Part shown: positions 1 through 9,860 of the stretch, one piece after another
Layout: every line of letters starts with the position of its first letter
Numbering within the stretch: the first letter of the stretch is position 1
Source: Bathymodiolus brooksi
Lineage: Eukaryota > Mollusca > Bivalvia > Mytilida > Modiolidae
Assembly (NCBI GenBank): GCA_963680875.1
Contig: OY804579.1
Location: 15,949,506 to 16,013,505 of the forward strand
DNA: 64,000 bases
Direction: 5' to 3'
Notes under the pieces: model-generated
Databases searched by the model: none
What the model was told of the DNA's origin: nothing
The model's input: the letters and a program-made list of their open reading frames with translations, nothing else
Program-made: the position numbers and the translations under genes

Positions 1-69
1 TATCAAGTTTTATTGACTGATGTTGTTATTATACCCAGGTGAGCTATACAGGCTCCTGGGAGCCTCTAG
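1..69 (+). repeat. Right end of a hairpin-ended interspersed repeat (cut by window edge)
   Basis: The last 40 bases carry the family's right end: AGGTGAGC, then TACAGGCTCCTGGGAGCC, then CTCTAG. The same right end, with the same TATCAAGTTTTATTGAC lead-in, recurs at about 47615-47674. The left part lies outside the window. Confidence 0.75.
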
Positions 70-81
70 TTTCATCATTTT

Positions 82-698
82 TTAGCTCACCTAGTTGGCG
101 TCCGTCGTCCGTCCGTTAACTTTTTCATATTTTAATCTTCTCCTCTGAAACAACTTGGTCAAATGGAACCAAACTTGGCAGTAAGCATCTATGTAAGGTC
201 CTCTATAAAGTTTCTCCATTTCGTTCCGTTCCACCAACAAATATGGCCACCAAGGGCGATTCTTGTTTCTGATTGGCTACTGTTTAAGAAAATCTTCTCC
301 TCTGAAACTGCTTGGCAAAATGGAGCCAAAATTGGCAGAAAACATCTACATTGTATGTAAGATCCTCTATAAAGCTTCTTCATTTGGTTCCATTCGGCCA
401 ACAAACATGGCCACCAAGATTAATTCTTTTTTCTGATTGGCTAATGTTAAAAAAATCTTCTCCTCTGAAACAGCTTGGCCAAATGGAGCCAAACTTGGCA
501 GGAAGCATCTATGTAAGGTCCAAACCTGGCATAGATGGTCCCTGGGTGTGTCCCTTTCAAAATTGTGTCCGACAGCCCCACCCTCCATTCAAAGATGGCT
601 GCTGTTTTTTAAGGTAATGATTATCTCCCTTTGAAATTTGCTTCAGTATCATTCTATTGTCAGGTGAGCGATACAGGCTCAGTGGGCTGAGCCTCTAG
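82..698 (+). repeat. Hairpin-ended bivalve repeat, complete copy
   Basis: Starts TTAGCTCACCTAG and ends GAGCCTCTAG. Internally it has the family's repeated modules, such as TCTTCTCCTCTGAAAC followed by a variant of CCAAATGGAGCCAAACTTGG, and lines ending in AAGATGGC-type text. The right end contains the stem CAGGTGAGC and the conserved GATACAGGCTC. It lies 13 bp from the preceding copy. The short open frames inside on both strands are not genes: they follow the repeated modules. Confidence 0.8.
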
Positions 699-713
699 TT
701 TTACCAATGAATG

Positions 714-838
714 TTCCAAGGTCCATTGGGTTCAAGTTCTGGAAAATAAAAATTTAACATGTATATACTATGATAGGCAATAGTTCAATAAATCTTTTTT
801 ATCAGTAGGAGAATAATACAGGCTCATGTGAACTGCTA
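714..838 (+). repeat. Degenerate repeat tail
   Basis: The stretch CATTGGGTTCAAGT, then GAAAATAAA, then ATAGTTCAATAAATCTT and ATACAGGCTCATGTGA matches, with many changes, the text at 61878-62000. Both look like old tails of the hairpin-ended family. From 839 to 1142 I see only AT-rich sequence that is probably intron. Confidence 0.45.
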
Positions 839-1142
839 CTTAATATTTTATTTTCTTAATTATGAATTAGTGTACTAGTATTCAGAACCTTTAAGGGGTT
901 TTAGAACTGCATTGTCCTTATTAACCCTCAGTAAAAATACATGTATTGTCAATATTTACAAAGATAATGTCTGTGTTTTTAAAAGAAGTGTATCAGAGTT
1001 TGATCCAAGTGAGTTATGCAGGCTCATGTCATCATCTAATAGTTCATACTGTTCTTTCAATGAAAAACAGCTAAAAGAGTTGCAAAAGTTTGGTTTTTTT
1101 TGCTACAAAGAAAGATTTGTATGCTGAAGTTTTTTTTTTCAG

Positions 1143-2618
1143 CTGAACTTATTCGCCCCTTCCAATCAGGAAGAACCTCATCTTCAGATTCTTCCTCTGA
1201 GGATGAAGATGAAGAAGAAGATGATGGTGAGGAGGAAGATGATATGTGTAACTCTGACAAAGAAGGAAGTAATCACAATAGTGTGGATACACAGGACAAC
1301 AATGATGAGTTTGGATTGATGTCTGATGATGATGAAGATGATATTACTGATGATCTATCCCCTCAGCTTCAAGTACTGAATGACAATAAGAGTGATGAAG
1401 ACCAGTATGACAATAGGAGTGATGAAGACCAGAATGACAATAGGAGTGATGAAGACCAGAATGAACCTTTAGCAATTGACAACAATTCGAAAAAACAGTC
1501 GGCTACAAGTAATCGAAGACTTGATAGAACACCAGATACTCCTAATTCTATCAAAGTCAAGGCACAAATAAATTATGATCGAAAGTCAAAGAATTCAACT
1601 GAAGAAAAGAGAGGAATGAAAAGAAGATGTCGTTCTAAACTAAGGAATGATGACTCATCTGATGATGATATAATTACATCAGACAATAGAAATAGGCCAC
1701 AACGAAGGTGCACCAAAAATACTGGTACATATTCCCAGAAAAAATCTTCTACAGTTGATAGGAATAAAAATACGTCAAAGAGAATTGACAGCAGTAGCAG
1801 TGACAGTACCGATGATGATTTCATGTGTGAAAAAGATGTGAAGAAAAAACATACCCCGAAGAAAATTAACAGCAACAGTAGCAGCGATGGTACCGATGAT
1901 AATTTCCTGTGTGAAAAAGATGTTAAGAAAAAAACAACTCCGAAGAAAATTAACAGCAGCAGTAGCAGCGACGGTACCGATGATGGTTTTATGATTGAAA
2001 AAGGGGTCAAGAAAAAATATACTTCGAAGAGAATATGCAGCAGCAGTGACAGTACTGGTGATGTTATCAGCAGCAGCGACAATACCGATAATGATTTCAT
2101 GTCTGAAAAAGATGTCAAGAAAAAGCACAAAAAGTATATGCAGTCTGTAGAAAAAAGGAAGAATGAATCAGATGTGGATAATTCTCCAGTCAAAATGAAT
2201 TTGAACAAAGTAAATGGTGCAGAAAGTTCATCACGAAAGGGTGAGCAGACTGTGCTAAAAGACCAGAAAAGTTTAAATAACATTCAAACTAAATCTGTCA
2301 TAAGGGATTTGTCGATAACACTTAAACGCATAGACTGTGACAAATCATACCATGAATTTTTTAATGACAATTGTCAAACAACTGAACAAGAAGAAGATGA
2401 TCTGACAAGTAAAAAATCTGATAGAATGGACAATAATGTATGCAAGAGACTCAGTTCAAATGCTGAAAAATCAATATTCAAAAAACCAAAGCTAAGCAAA
2501 AATGATGAAAATAATACAGGTAACCAGATATCAAGAGCTACAAACTGTTATCTGAATCTAGAGAGTGATGCTAGTGGTTTCAGTACAGAATCTGAAGAAG
2601 GAAATCACAAATATAGCA
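1143..2618 (+). CDS. Internal exon A1: acidic Ser/Asp/Lys-rich nuclear-type protein, unrecognised
   Basis: The exon is bounded by a strong acceptor (poly-T then CAG ending at 1142) and a donor GTAAGTG at 2619. It enters in phase 1 and leaves in phase 1, coding about 491 residues with no stop. The start of the gene must lie upstream of the window or in a short exon I cannot see. Composition is low complexity: an acidic Ser/Glu run (SSSDSSSEDEDEEEDD), a three-fold 9-residue repeat DNRSDEDQN (27 bp, 1379-1459), then four roughly 28-residue repeats (1776-2130). Each of these has a SSSDxTDD core, FMxEKDVKKK and a basic tail. The S-D/E-rich cores fit casein kinase 2 sites, and the alternating acidic and basic blocks suggest a chromatin or DNA-repair scaffold. 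That function is inference only; I do not recognise the family. It joins in phase to exon A2 at 7542. Confidence 0.75.
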
Positions 2619-4690
2619 GTAAGTGTAAGATATGTTTCAAACCTTTGTGTTTGGGACTATGGAACAGCCTGGGCCTGGTTGTTCAACTTGTTGTTAAATT
2701 AACCATATGGTTATATTTAACCATTGGTTAAAGATTTAACCATGGGTTAGTAAACCAAGGGTTAAAAATGAGTTGTTCAACTTCATTTAACCACTTGGTT
2801 AAATAACCATTTGTTTAAAATTTAACCAACCAATTACTGCAGGTTTAATATTTAACCAAGACCAATGTATCCCACAATTCCTTGTTTTATCCTAGCAGCA
2901 GATAAATAACAAAATAAATATGGCTGACTCAATCCCCCCTTCTCAGGACAAAAAGCAATACAGTTATTAAAAAAAAAAAAAAAAAAATGTGAAATCTTAC
3001 TTGAGAAATATAACTTACATGTCATTGTCTAAGGTTATTTGTCCTATATTAAAAGTATTTTGTACAAGTTGGTATGGAAGAGTATATGGACCTCGTCTTA
3101 GTTGCTTAATAACATTAAAAGAAATGTTAATAAGACGTGTTTAGTGCAAGGGTGTGTTATATAGGTGACGATAACTTCTTATAACTCATTAAACTACTTT
3201 TAATTAAATCTTATTGTCTTACAATTTCAAGGACTGTTCATTTTCATTATGTAAGTTAGCCGTAGAATATTTTCTTTAGTTTCCAACATATCATTAAAAT
3301 TGGGTCCATGCATGTATGTCAAAAGTTTGTTTTTCTCTCTGATTTTAATGTGTGAATTTCTTTTTATTTCAATTAACATGCACAAAGTTTTTCATGAATA
3401 ACAATTAAGAAAAAAATATAACCCCCTTTTCAGTATGAAATGAATGGTTGGTGTCTCATATGTAAATTATCCAATTTCTCCAATTGATGAGGAATGTCCA
3501 TGATGTTATAGAGGTACCTCATGCTATTTTTGAAGTTTTGTAATTTTGTTTTTCCAACGCAATTGCACGACCAGCATATTTTCTGATTGACTTAGATTTT
3601 TGGTCGATATTGATTTTTGACATTGTTACTAAAAAGGGGGGATGATATGACTATTTTAACCCCGTCACATTCATATGTGCCTTTCCTATGCAAAGAGCCT
3701 TTGTAAAAGTCATTATTTTTCACTATGGTTTTTGTCTTGAAAGAGGTCTTTTACTTCGCATTTCTCGGTCTGTTGTTAATTTACTCTACTTAGCTTTTGT
3801 CTAGTCTGTGGCCATATCGTCTTGTAGTGTGGGCATATGTTCGTTGTTGTAGATTGCTAGGCCTTCCCTATTTGAGATTTTTTATTTAGGTCTTTTCTGG
3901 AAGGTTGTCTCAAGGACATTTATTCCACGTCCCAGTAATTCGTCCTTTCTGTACTATTTGACTAATTACACTGACTCAAATTTCAAGCTAGGGGTAAGAA
4001 TCATGAAAAAAAAATTGATACCGGTGTCATATGGTATTTTGAACCCCATGGTAAATTGACCCCGGGGTCAATTTATAACGGTAAATTTTTCCAAAACCAA
4101 CAGCAAAAAAAACAACTGCCCCCGCCTATGCCCAGACTATTCATGGGAAATACATGCAATTTCTCTCACCATAAACAGCGAAGGATATATCAATTTATCA
4201 TAACTTGAAACACAAGAAACATCCCTGTAAACCCGTGATCGCTAATGATTTTAAATTATATGAAACAAATAGAGAGAAGGGGTCGACTAACGGAAGGAGT
4301 GCAATACTACTATATAAACATTGTTCTTAGTGTAAATTTGTAATTTCACTATTTTCATCTGAATTTACCTTGATTTACCTGTATTTACCTTGAAAAAATA
4401 AGTGCAAATGTAATGGTATTATGCACGCAAATGTAATGGTAATGCGCGCAAATGTAATGTACTGTTTTGAACAATGTAAATGGTAATAGAAATTTAATTT
4501 CATTGGAAATGGCATCCACCTCAGAAACTTCTATTTCAAGCAAATTTGCACGGAGCTCAATTGCCCGAAACACTCTGGGTTTCCTGTTTTGTACAGGAGG
4601 CATCATAGAAAAAACCTGTCTGGCAGCCATTTTGAATTGATAACCAATGGTTAAATATTTTAACAGAGCCCCTATACTGTGGTTAAATAT

Positions 4691-5587
4691 TAGGGATGGC
4701 AACTTTTTTTTGTGAAAATAATGATAAAATTTTCCGGACAATAAATAATTAATGTTAGATATAATAGAAATCGTACACATAATCCAGCGCTTGGCATATG
4801 TTTACATAACAATTATTGGTCAATTAAATGGTAATTGATCTCTGACCTGTTTATTCCCCCGGCAAAACACTAGCTTGTAGGTTTAGCAATGTTAAACCAA
4901 ACAAAGTGATTAACCTGGTATGAACACAATTCGAATTTAAAGTATTGAACTATTAAAAGTGTGTTTGAATTAAATTTCGAGAGATAGGGCTGTGAAAATG
5001 CCACCTCCTACATCTAAAGTTTGGAAGTTTTTCAAACGATGTAATGACTCGAAAACTGTCAAATGCCAGTAACTGATTCTCTTGCGCGGTGGAAAGATAA
5101 TTCCGATAAATATTCAAGACTCTCGGTTCTTGCGCGCGAGTATTTAGCTGTTCCGTCAACATCTGTTCCGTCAGAAAGAATCTTCTCGGCAGCAGGTTTG
5201 ATTGTCACGAAGCTTCGCAATAGACTGTCATCGTCTTGCATCGACCAAATTATTTTCCTTAGCAAAAACTCTGTACCACAATGACCGAATAACAATCATG
5301 AATGTGACATGACATGACATAACCTGGTATGTAAATAATTTGTACTGTGTTGTAAATAATAAATTTATATTTTTAATTTTTTTATCATTCAACTGAATCT
5401 TTAGTTTATAGTTGAAATATAAAACTTTGAAATAATGAAAAGAAAGGAAGAAAACAGAAGTGTCATTAAACCCAGCTGTACCTTTTTTAAACCAAACAAA
5501 ATTAATTTTCTACCGAGTAACCAGGTACTCGATCGGAAACCTGACCGAGTAACCGGTTATAAGGTTTTAATTGATTTGACATCCCTA
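4691..5587 (+). mobile_element. Nested 897-bp hAT element with 8-bp target duplication
   Basis: Begins TAGGGATGGCAAC and ends GACATCCCTA, so the termini are inverted (TAGGGATG). It is flanked on both sides by TTAAATAT (4683-4690 and 5588-5595), a perfect 8-bp target-site duplication, the hallmark of hAT transposition. It contains the C-terminal end of a hAT transposase (5063-5284) but too little sequence for a whole one, so it is an internally deleted copy. Confidence 0.88.
5063..5284 (+). pseudogene. hAT transposase C-terminal dimerisation fragment
   Basis: The 73-residue frame contains LAREYLAVPSTSVPSERIFS, then SAAG and KLRNRLSS, followed by FLSKN. This is the conserved C-terminal hAT dimerisation region (the S-x-x-S-E-R-x-F-S-x-x-G pattern found in ZBED and hobo/Ac/Tam3 proteins). 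The BED finger and the catalytic RNase-H part are missing upstream, so it is a remnant and not a working transposase. Its strand agrees with the enclosing element at 4691-5587. Confidence 0.9.
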
Positions 5588-5824
5588 TTAAATATTAATC
5601 AGTTTAACCATGCTTTAACCAGTAGTTAAATTTAACCATAAGTTGAACAACACATTGCATGTTTTGGTTAAATTTTAACCATAGGTTAAAATCATTTTTA
5701 ACCATTGGTCAAAATTTAACTACAAGTTGAACAACCGGGCCCTGGTGTGAGGCTACATTCATGTTATTCCAGTGTGGTGTGATTGTGTCTATTAACACAG
5801 AATTCCAATATATGTGAATTGTTA

Positions 5825-6074
5825 GGGGCCATCGTGGTCGTGATCGTATGGTAATTGGAGTTACAACTACCTATGCAATTGGTGCCTATCACCACTGATG
5901 TTGTGGGTTCGACTCCCGCTCAGGGCGAAGAGTACAACATTATGTGATAAAGTTTGTCAGTGACTTGCGGCAGGTCGGTGATATTCTCCGGGTCCTCCGT
6001 TTTCCTCAACCAATAAAACTGACTGCCACGATATAACTGAAATATTGTTCAAAGTGGCGTTAAATACCATAAAA
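5825..6074 (+). repeat. tRNA-derived SINE, family 1, full-length copy
   Basis: About 250 bp with a pol III B-box match GGTTCGACTCC at 5906-5916 in the head. The body holds the conserved block TTTGTCAGTGACTTGC, CAGGTCGG and TTTTCCTC, and the tail ends in AAATATTG plus GGCGTTAAATACCATAAA. It is flanked by a near-perfect 15-bp duplication: ATATGTGAATTGTTA at 5810-5824 and ATATGTTAATTGTTA at 6075-6089. Confidence 0.88.
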
Positions 6075-6186
6075 ATATGTTAATTGTTAAAAGACATACA
6101 TGTAGTATAAAATTACCCTGATATATTTTAGCAACCTCTTGAATTTTCAAATCTTATTAAGGCATCATTTTCTGGTTTAATTTTGT

Positions 6187-6453
6187 TTGCTTTGGTTTAT
6201 GGTGCTTAACACCACTTTCAACAATATTTCTGTTATATCGTGGTGCTCAGTTTTATTGATGGAGGAAACTGGAGTACCCAGAGAAACCACAGACCTGTCG
6301 CAAGTCACTGACAAACTTTATCACACATAATGTTGTATCAAGTACACCTCGCCATGAACGGGGTACAAATTCACAACTTTAGTGGTGATAGGCACTGAAT
6401 GTACAGGTAGTTGTAAATCCAACTACCATATGATCATGACCACGATGGCCCCT
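6187..6453 (-). repeat. tRNA-derived SINE, family 1
   Basis: Reverse-orientation copy running from GGTTTATGGTGCTTAACACC to CACGATGGCCCC. It is flanked by a 12-bp duplication, GTTTAATTTTGT, at 6175-6186 and 6454-6465. It lies about 100 bp from the forward copy at 5825. Confidence 0.88.
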
Positions 6454-6536
6454 GTTTAATTTTGTAGAGCAAAAGCAAATTGAACAGATAAAATTTTTAT
6501 TGTTTGTGTGTGTCTATTGCTGTTAGAGATCCAATT

Positions 6537-6727
6537 ATGAAGAAGAGTTGTGATCCCATTAGTTGGTTTAACCCTGCCATTTTTTGTGCCTGTCCCAAGC
6601 CAGGACCTGGATTTCCATTGGCATATGTAATGGTCTTTTTGTGTTTAATAGTTTGAGGTGAGAGGTAGTTTTGTTGATAATATTGTTGGAATTGCATACC
6701 ATCACTATTTAAACTTTCTTTTCATAA
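6537..6727 (+). repeat. Interspersed repeat, unnamed family
   Basis: Text such as GAGTTGTGATCCCATTAG, then a CCTGTCCCAAGCCAGGA stretch, and at the end CACTATTTAAACTTTCTTTTCATAA. It recurs in part at 12366-12420, 26905-27079 and 27948-28022. I see no coding capacity. The rest of the intron, 6728-7541, shows nothing I can name. Confidence 0.55.
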
Positions 6728-7541
6728 ATAGATTCAGAATTCATTACCTTAGACATAAGTAGCCTTAACCTATTTTGACTCTCCTTCTCAGGCTCTTCTT
6801 TGGTTTACTTGCTCCCAAAGACTGTTAAGTTATTTGTCTTTCCAATCTTTGACCTTGAGCTTACTTGATGAAGGTTATTCCAGAAACATGTCATGTGACC
6901 ATGCACATGAATTTTATAGATACGTGTAGATACATTTTCATTGCCTGTTCACAATTTCTTTGTCATACAAACCATGTGATCACATCCAAATTGAAAGGGA
7001 AAACACTATGAAATCTTACTAAACAACAATGCTCATGAGGGTTTAAGAAACATGACATATACCAGTATGTATATATATATTTCTTGGACGTTCTGTGTAT
7101 TAGTGATGGTTCCCAGAGTTCACCCTGCAGTTCACTGGGTCTTGATGATGGTTCCCAGAGCTCTACCCAGAGCTTTCCAGTGCGTTCCCAGGAGATGAAT
7201 AAGGGAGCCCTCTTGATGGCAGGGAATTGTCAGGTTATAATACCGACCTGACCGTGAACTGTAGTGGGTTGCGTGTTTGGATAGTGCCACACTCCCTACA
7301 TGTTAGAGACCCTTTGAAGATTTTGAAAAAGAGTAGGCATATTGTAGCCACTACTATACAGAAGACTAGATTTTTCATCCCTACCCAGTCCTTCATATTT
7401 TTCTAGTGGCAGTCAAAAGTTGTCCCATTTTTCCTTCATTTTTTGTATTGTGTTTTGATATTGTTGAGTTTGTTCTCATCCCATGAAATATTGGCCACAG
7501 GACTTACATGTATACTAGTATCTATTGGTTTTTTTCTTCAG

Positions 7542-7731
7542 CTTATGGATTAATATTAACACAAGATCTTAACTTCAGTGACTCTATTCGATTAGAACTT
7601 CTAGAGAAAGCGGAGAAAGAGCTTGGTGTTGAAGAGGAAAATTTGTCATTTTGGTTGGATGCATTTAAGATGGAGAAGTTACAGAAAGAAATTATGCCTC
7701 ATTTGATGAATGATATTGGTCAGAAACTCTG
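7542..7731 (+). CDS. Exon A2: helical, charged segment continuing exon A1
   Basis: The acceptor is TTTTTTTCTTCAG ending at 7541 and the donor is CTCTG|GTAAGA at 7732. Entry phase 1 matches the exit of exon A1; the exon leaves in phase 2. The 62 or so residues are unlike the A1 repeats: DSIRLELLEKAEKELGVEEE, then FWLDAFKMEKLQKEIMPHL, a likely globular all-helical piece. I do not recognise it. The last 20 bases and the donor are the first unit of a 42-bp tandem array (7712-7985). If the first donor is skipped, a TAA follows immediately, so correct use of this donor is needed to keep the frame open. No phase-2 acceptor connecting directly to the exon at 9446 was found, so an unseen exon may lie between. 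Confidence 0.7.
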
Positions 7732-7985
7732 GTAAGACATGTTGGGAGATTTTGATATTGTTCAGAAACTCTGGCAGGACATGTTGGGAGATTCTGATAT
7801 TGGTCAGAAACACTAGTAGGACATGTTGGGAGATTTTGATATTGTTCAGAAACTCTAGTAAGACATGTTGAGAGATTTTGGTATTGGTCAGAAACTCTGG
7901 TAAGACATGTTGGGAGATTTTGATATTGTTCAGAAACTCTGGTAAGACATGTTGGGAGATTTTGATATTGGTCAGAAACTCTAAT
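7712..7985 (+). repeat. 42-bp tandem array that duplicates an exon end and its splice donor, 7 units
   Basis: Units begin GATATTGGTCAGAAACTCT near 7712, 7754, 7796, 7838, 7880, 7922 and 7964. Unit 1 is the coding end of exon A2 with its donor. Units 3 to 6 also keep GT at the donor position (GTAGG or GTAAG), unit 2 has GCAGG and unit 7 AATAAG. Confidence 0.92.
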
Positions 7986-9238
7986 AAGACCTCTCATCTT
8001 AAATCATTGAATATAAAAAAGACATATGATGTTTGAAATCCAACTTAATGGTATTTCTTATCCTTGTGTCTGTCAATGTTTATGTTGTCGTTATTTCTGA
8101 AAATAAGTAGTCTTTGAGTTGAAGCAAATTTGAGTTTATTATTTTTTTAATATTTGATTTCTTAGTCGATGCAGAACTAGATTTCAATAGAATATCTCCA
8201 CCTTAGTTGTATAATAATTAGTGTGTCTTAAATGTTGAAGATGTCATGTTTGATCCACAGTATGGTAAAGACTTCAAATAGGAATGTGTTCCTTCTCTGC
8301 TAAGCATACTGCATTGAATAGTAAGAGCACAGACTGGTTGGGTTGGAGTCAGGATGATGTGTCTGAGTGGAGCACCATCTCAACCTGTGGACTATTAGAT
8401 AACATTACATTAGTACCCCTCATGTGTGGCCACTCTATCCAAATGTCACTTCTTCTATCAGGCCAGATTTCAGATGCATTGAGATAGTAAAATACTACCA
8501 AATCGTTCCCCTCTAGAGAGGCCGCCCTTCTTATTAGGCCACTTTTTAATTGCAGAAGGAGTGATCTTATATTCTAATATGACATCCTTCAAATGCTTTG
8601 AGTCCAAACCCATGGTAAAAATAATATTTATCTATGACCGATTACGTCATAGATAGATGTGGTCTGTGCTTGTAGAGTGGCTGTTCCATGACACTCCCTT
8701 GTAAAAGATGCACAATGATAAGTATGCAATACACAAAATAAATAAACATTCGTGTATTGGAAATCGGCTCAGGTGATATAGAAAACAGACAGGTATTATA
8801 AACCTGTATCCCTTGTGAAGATCCAGAATAACATATAGTATTCTTGCATATCCCTGGGTCTAAAAATCGCACAAATTAAAATTCCGTGAAATGTTGTTCA
8901 TGACTCTGGTATATAAACAACATGACGTCCAGTTTAGAACGTAAAGATCCTGACGTGTTTTGGCTTCGTGTACGCCTCCTTGTCAAAGTGGAATTTGCAG
9001 TATATTCCCTTTCTTTTGAATTGATGTTCATGAATGACAACATTTAGTAATCGCAAAACATATTTACCATCGGCATTGAAACACCTTTTCGGTTGTCATT
9101 TCAAACATCTTTGGAAAAAACGGAATATTATTGTAACATTTCAGTCGGGTCAATTAACGGAACAACCAAAAACACTGGATGACCTTAAGGCTGTTTCGAT
9201 TTGAAAATGTTCCGTAATTGTCCTATTAGAATCGAAAT
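7986..9238. other. Non-coding stretch with a SINE family 2 fragment at about 8290-8500
   Basis: From 8290 the text CTTCTCTGCTAAGCA, AGAGCACAGACTGGTTGG and GAGTGGAGCA matches the body of the tRNA-derived SINE seen whole at 21569, but the tRNA-like head is absent. The remainder shows no exon I can support. A 42-codon ATG frame at 8922-9050 (MTSSLERKDPDVFWLR...) is too short and isolated to call. Confidence 0.5.
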
Positions 9239-9390
9239 AATTACCGGTAGCCATATATTTATATTGTTTTTACCACGGGTTGTTACTTTATGCCTTCATT
9301 TTACCCCTCGCTACCGCTCGAGGTAAAATATTTGGCATAAAGTGCCAACTCGTGGTAAAAACAATATAGATATATGGCTACCGGTAATTA
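9239..9390. mobile_element. Palindromic fold-back element
   Basis: The arms are mirror images: ATTACCGGTAGCCATATAT at the left and ATATATGGCTACCGGTAAT at the right. A second inverted block, GTTTTTACCACG with CGTGGTAAAAAC, and a CG-bearing centre (CTCGCTACCGCTCGAG) lie inside. No coding capacity. Similar in build to the fold-backs at 42720 and 50647. Confidence 0.85.
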
Positions 9391-9445
9391 TTTTTTAAAT
9401 AAAGGGATAAATCGCCAAAAGAAAAATAAGAAAAAAGCACACAAG

Positions 9446-9545
9446 ATGCAACAAACATCAAATTTTAATTATATTGAAGATGAAATCTTAAAACTAGACA
9501 AAACCGTCCCTTTTAGAGAATTTAATGATATAATACAAAAATTGT
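9446..9545 (+). CDS. Exon B1: possible start or internal exon, unrecognised
   Basis: The frame MQQTSNFNYIEDEILKLDKT continues to IIQKL and meets a plausible donor, T|GTAGAA, at 9546. It exits in phase 1 and joins in frame to exon B2 at 9861. The frame is open further upstream to 9374, but that part runs into the fold-back element, so ATG 9446 is the more believable start if this is a first exon. It could instead be internal to the gene of exons A1 and A2, but no acceptor of the needed phase is visible. Confidence 0.45.
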
Positions 9546-9650
9546 GTAGAAATAGTACATACATGTATCCTTGGTTACTGATTTTGATTTTTTTAAAGTT
9601 TTTTTACCGTACTGATTTCTTGTGTATAATTCTCGTCCAGTTTGGGAATA

Positions 9651-9858
9651 GGTTTAGGGTTATGGTGTTTAATGCCACTTTCACAATATATCAGTTATAT
9701 CGTTGCAGTCAGTTATATTCGTGGAGAAAACCGGATAACCTGGAGTAAACCACTGATGTGTCACCAGTCACTGACAAACTTTATCACATAATGTTCTATC
9801 CAGCACACATCGCCATGAGCTAGATTCTAACTCACAACTTTAGTGGTGATAGGCACTG
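9651..9858 (-). mobile_element. SINE family 1 inserted on an intron/exon boundary
   Basis: A 5'-truncated reverse copy running from GGTTTAGGGTTATGGTG to GGTGATAGGCACTG. It is flanked by a perfect 12-bp target duplication AGTTTGGGAATA (9639-9650 and 9859-9870). Before insertion the site read TCTCGTCCAG|TTTGGGAATATGAG, a good 3' splice site. The duplication therefore contains the acceptor AG and the first 10 exon bases, and both copies now exist. Confidence 0.9.
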
Positions 9859-9860
9859 AG

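Larger units (their letters stand above)
2667..5743. mobile_element. hAT-like DNA element with subterminal TTTAACC/GGTTAAA motifs (outer element)
   Basis: The ends are inverted: the left side reads GGGCCTGGTTGTTCAACTTG and the right side, on the opposite strand, CAGGGCCCGGTTGTTCAACT. Just inside each end are many copies of TTTAACCATNGGTTAAA-type palindromes (2700-2870 and 5600-5740), as expected for subterminal transposase-binding repeats. A CAGGG start is typical of hAT elements. I could not find a clean 8-bp target duplication, so the exact ends are uncertain. It sits 48 bp after the donor of exon A1, entirely within that intron, and is itself split by a second hAT element at 4691. A minus-strand open frame at 4385-4780 across its middle resembles no protein I know. 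Confidence 0.7.

Noticed and set aside
1573..2283. 236-residue minus-strand open frame
   Set aside because: It is the complement of the Ser/Asp/Lys-rich exon A1, and its Leu/Phe-rich composition is the expected shadow.
4385..4780. 131-residue minus-strand frame inside the hAT region
   Set aside because: It crosses the left end of the inner hAT element (4691), so it cannot be one ancestral gene. No motif recognised.
8922..9050. Small ATG frame of 42 codons
   Set aside because: Too short, with no donor or acceptor that connects to the neighbouring exons and no recognisable motif.
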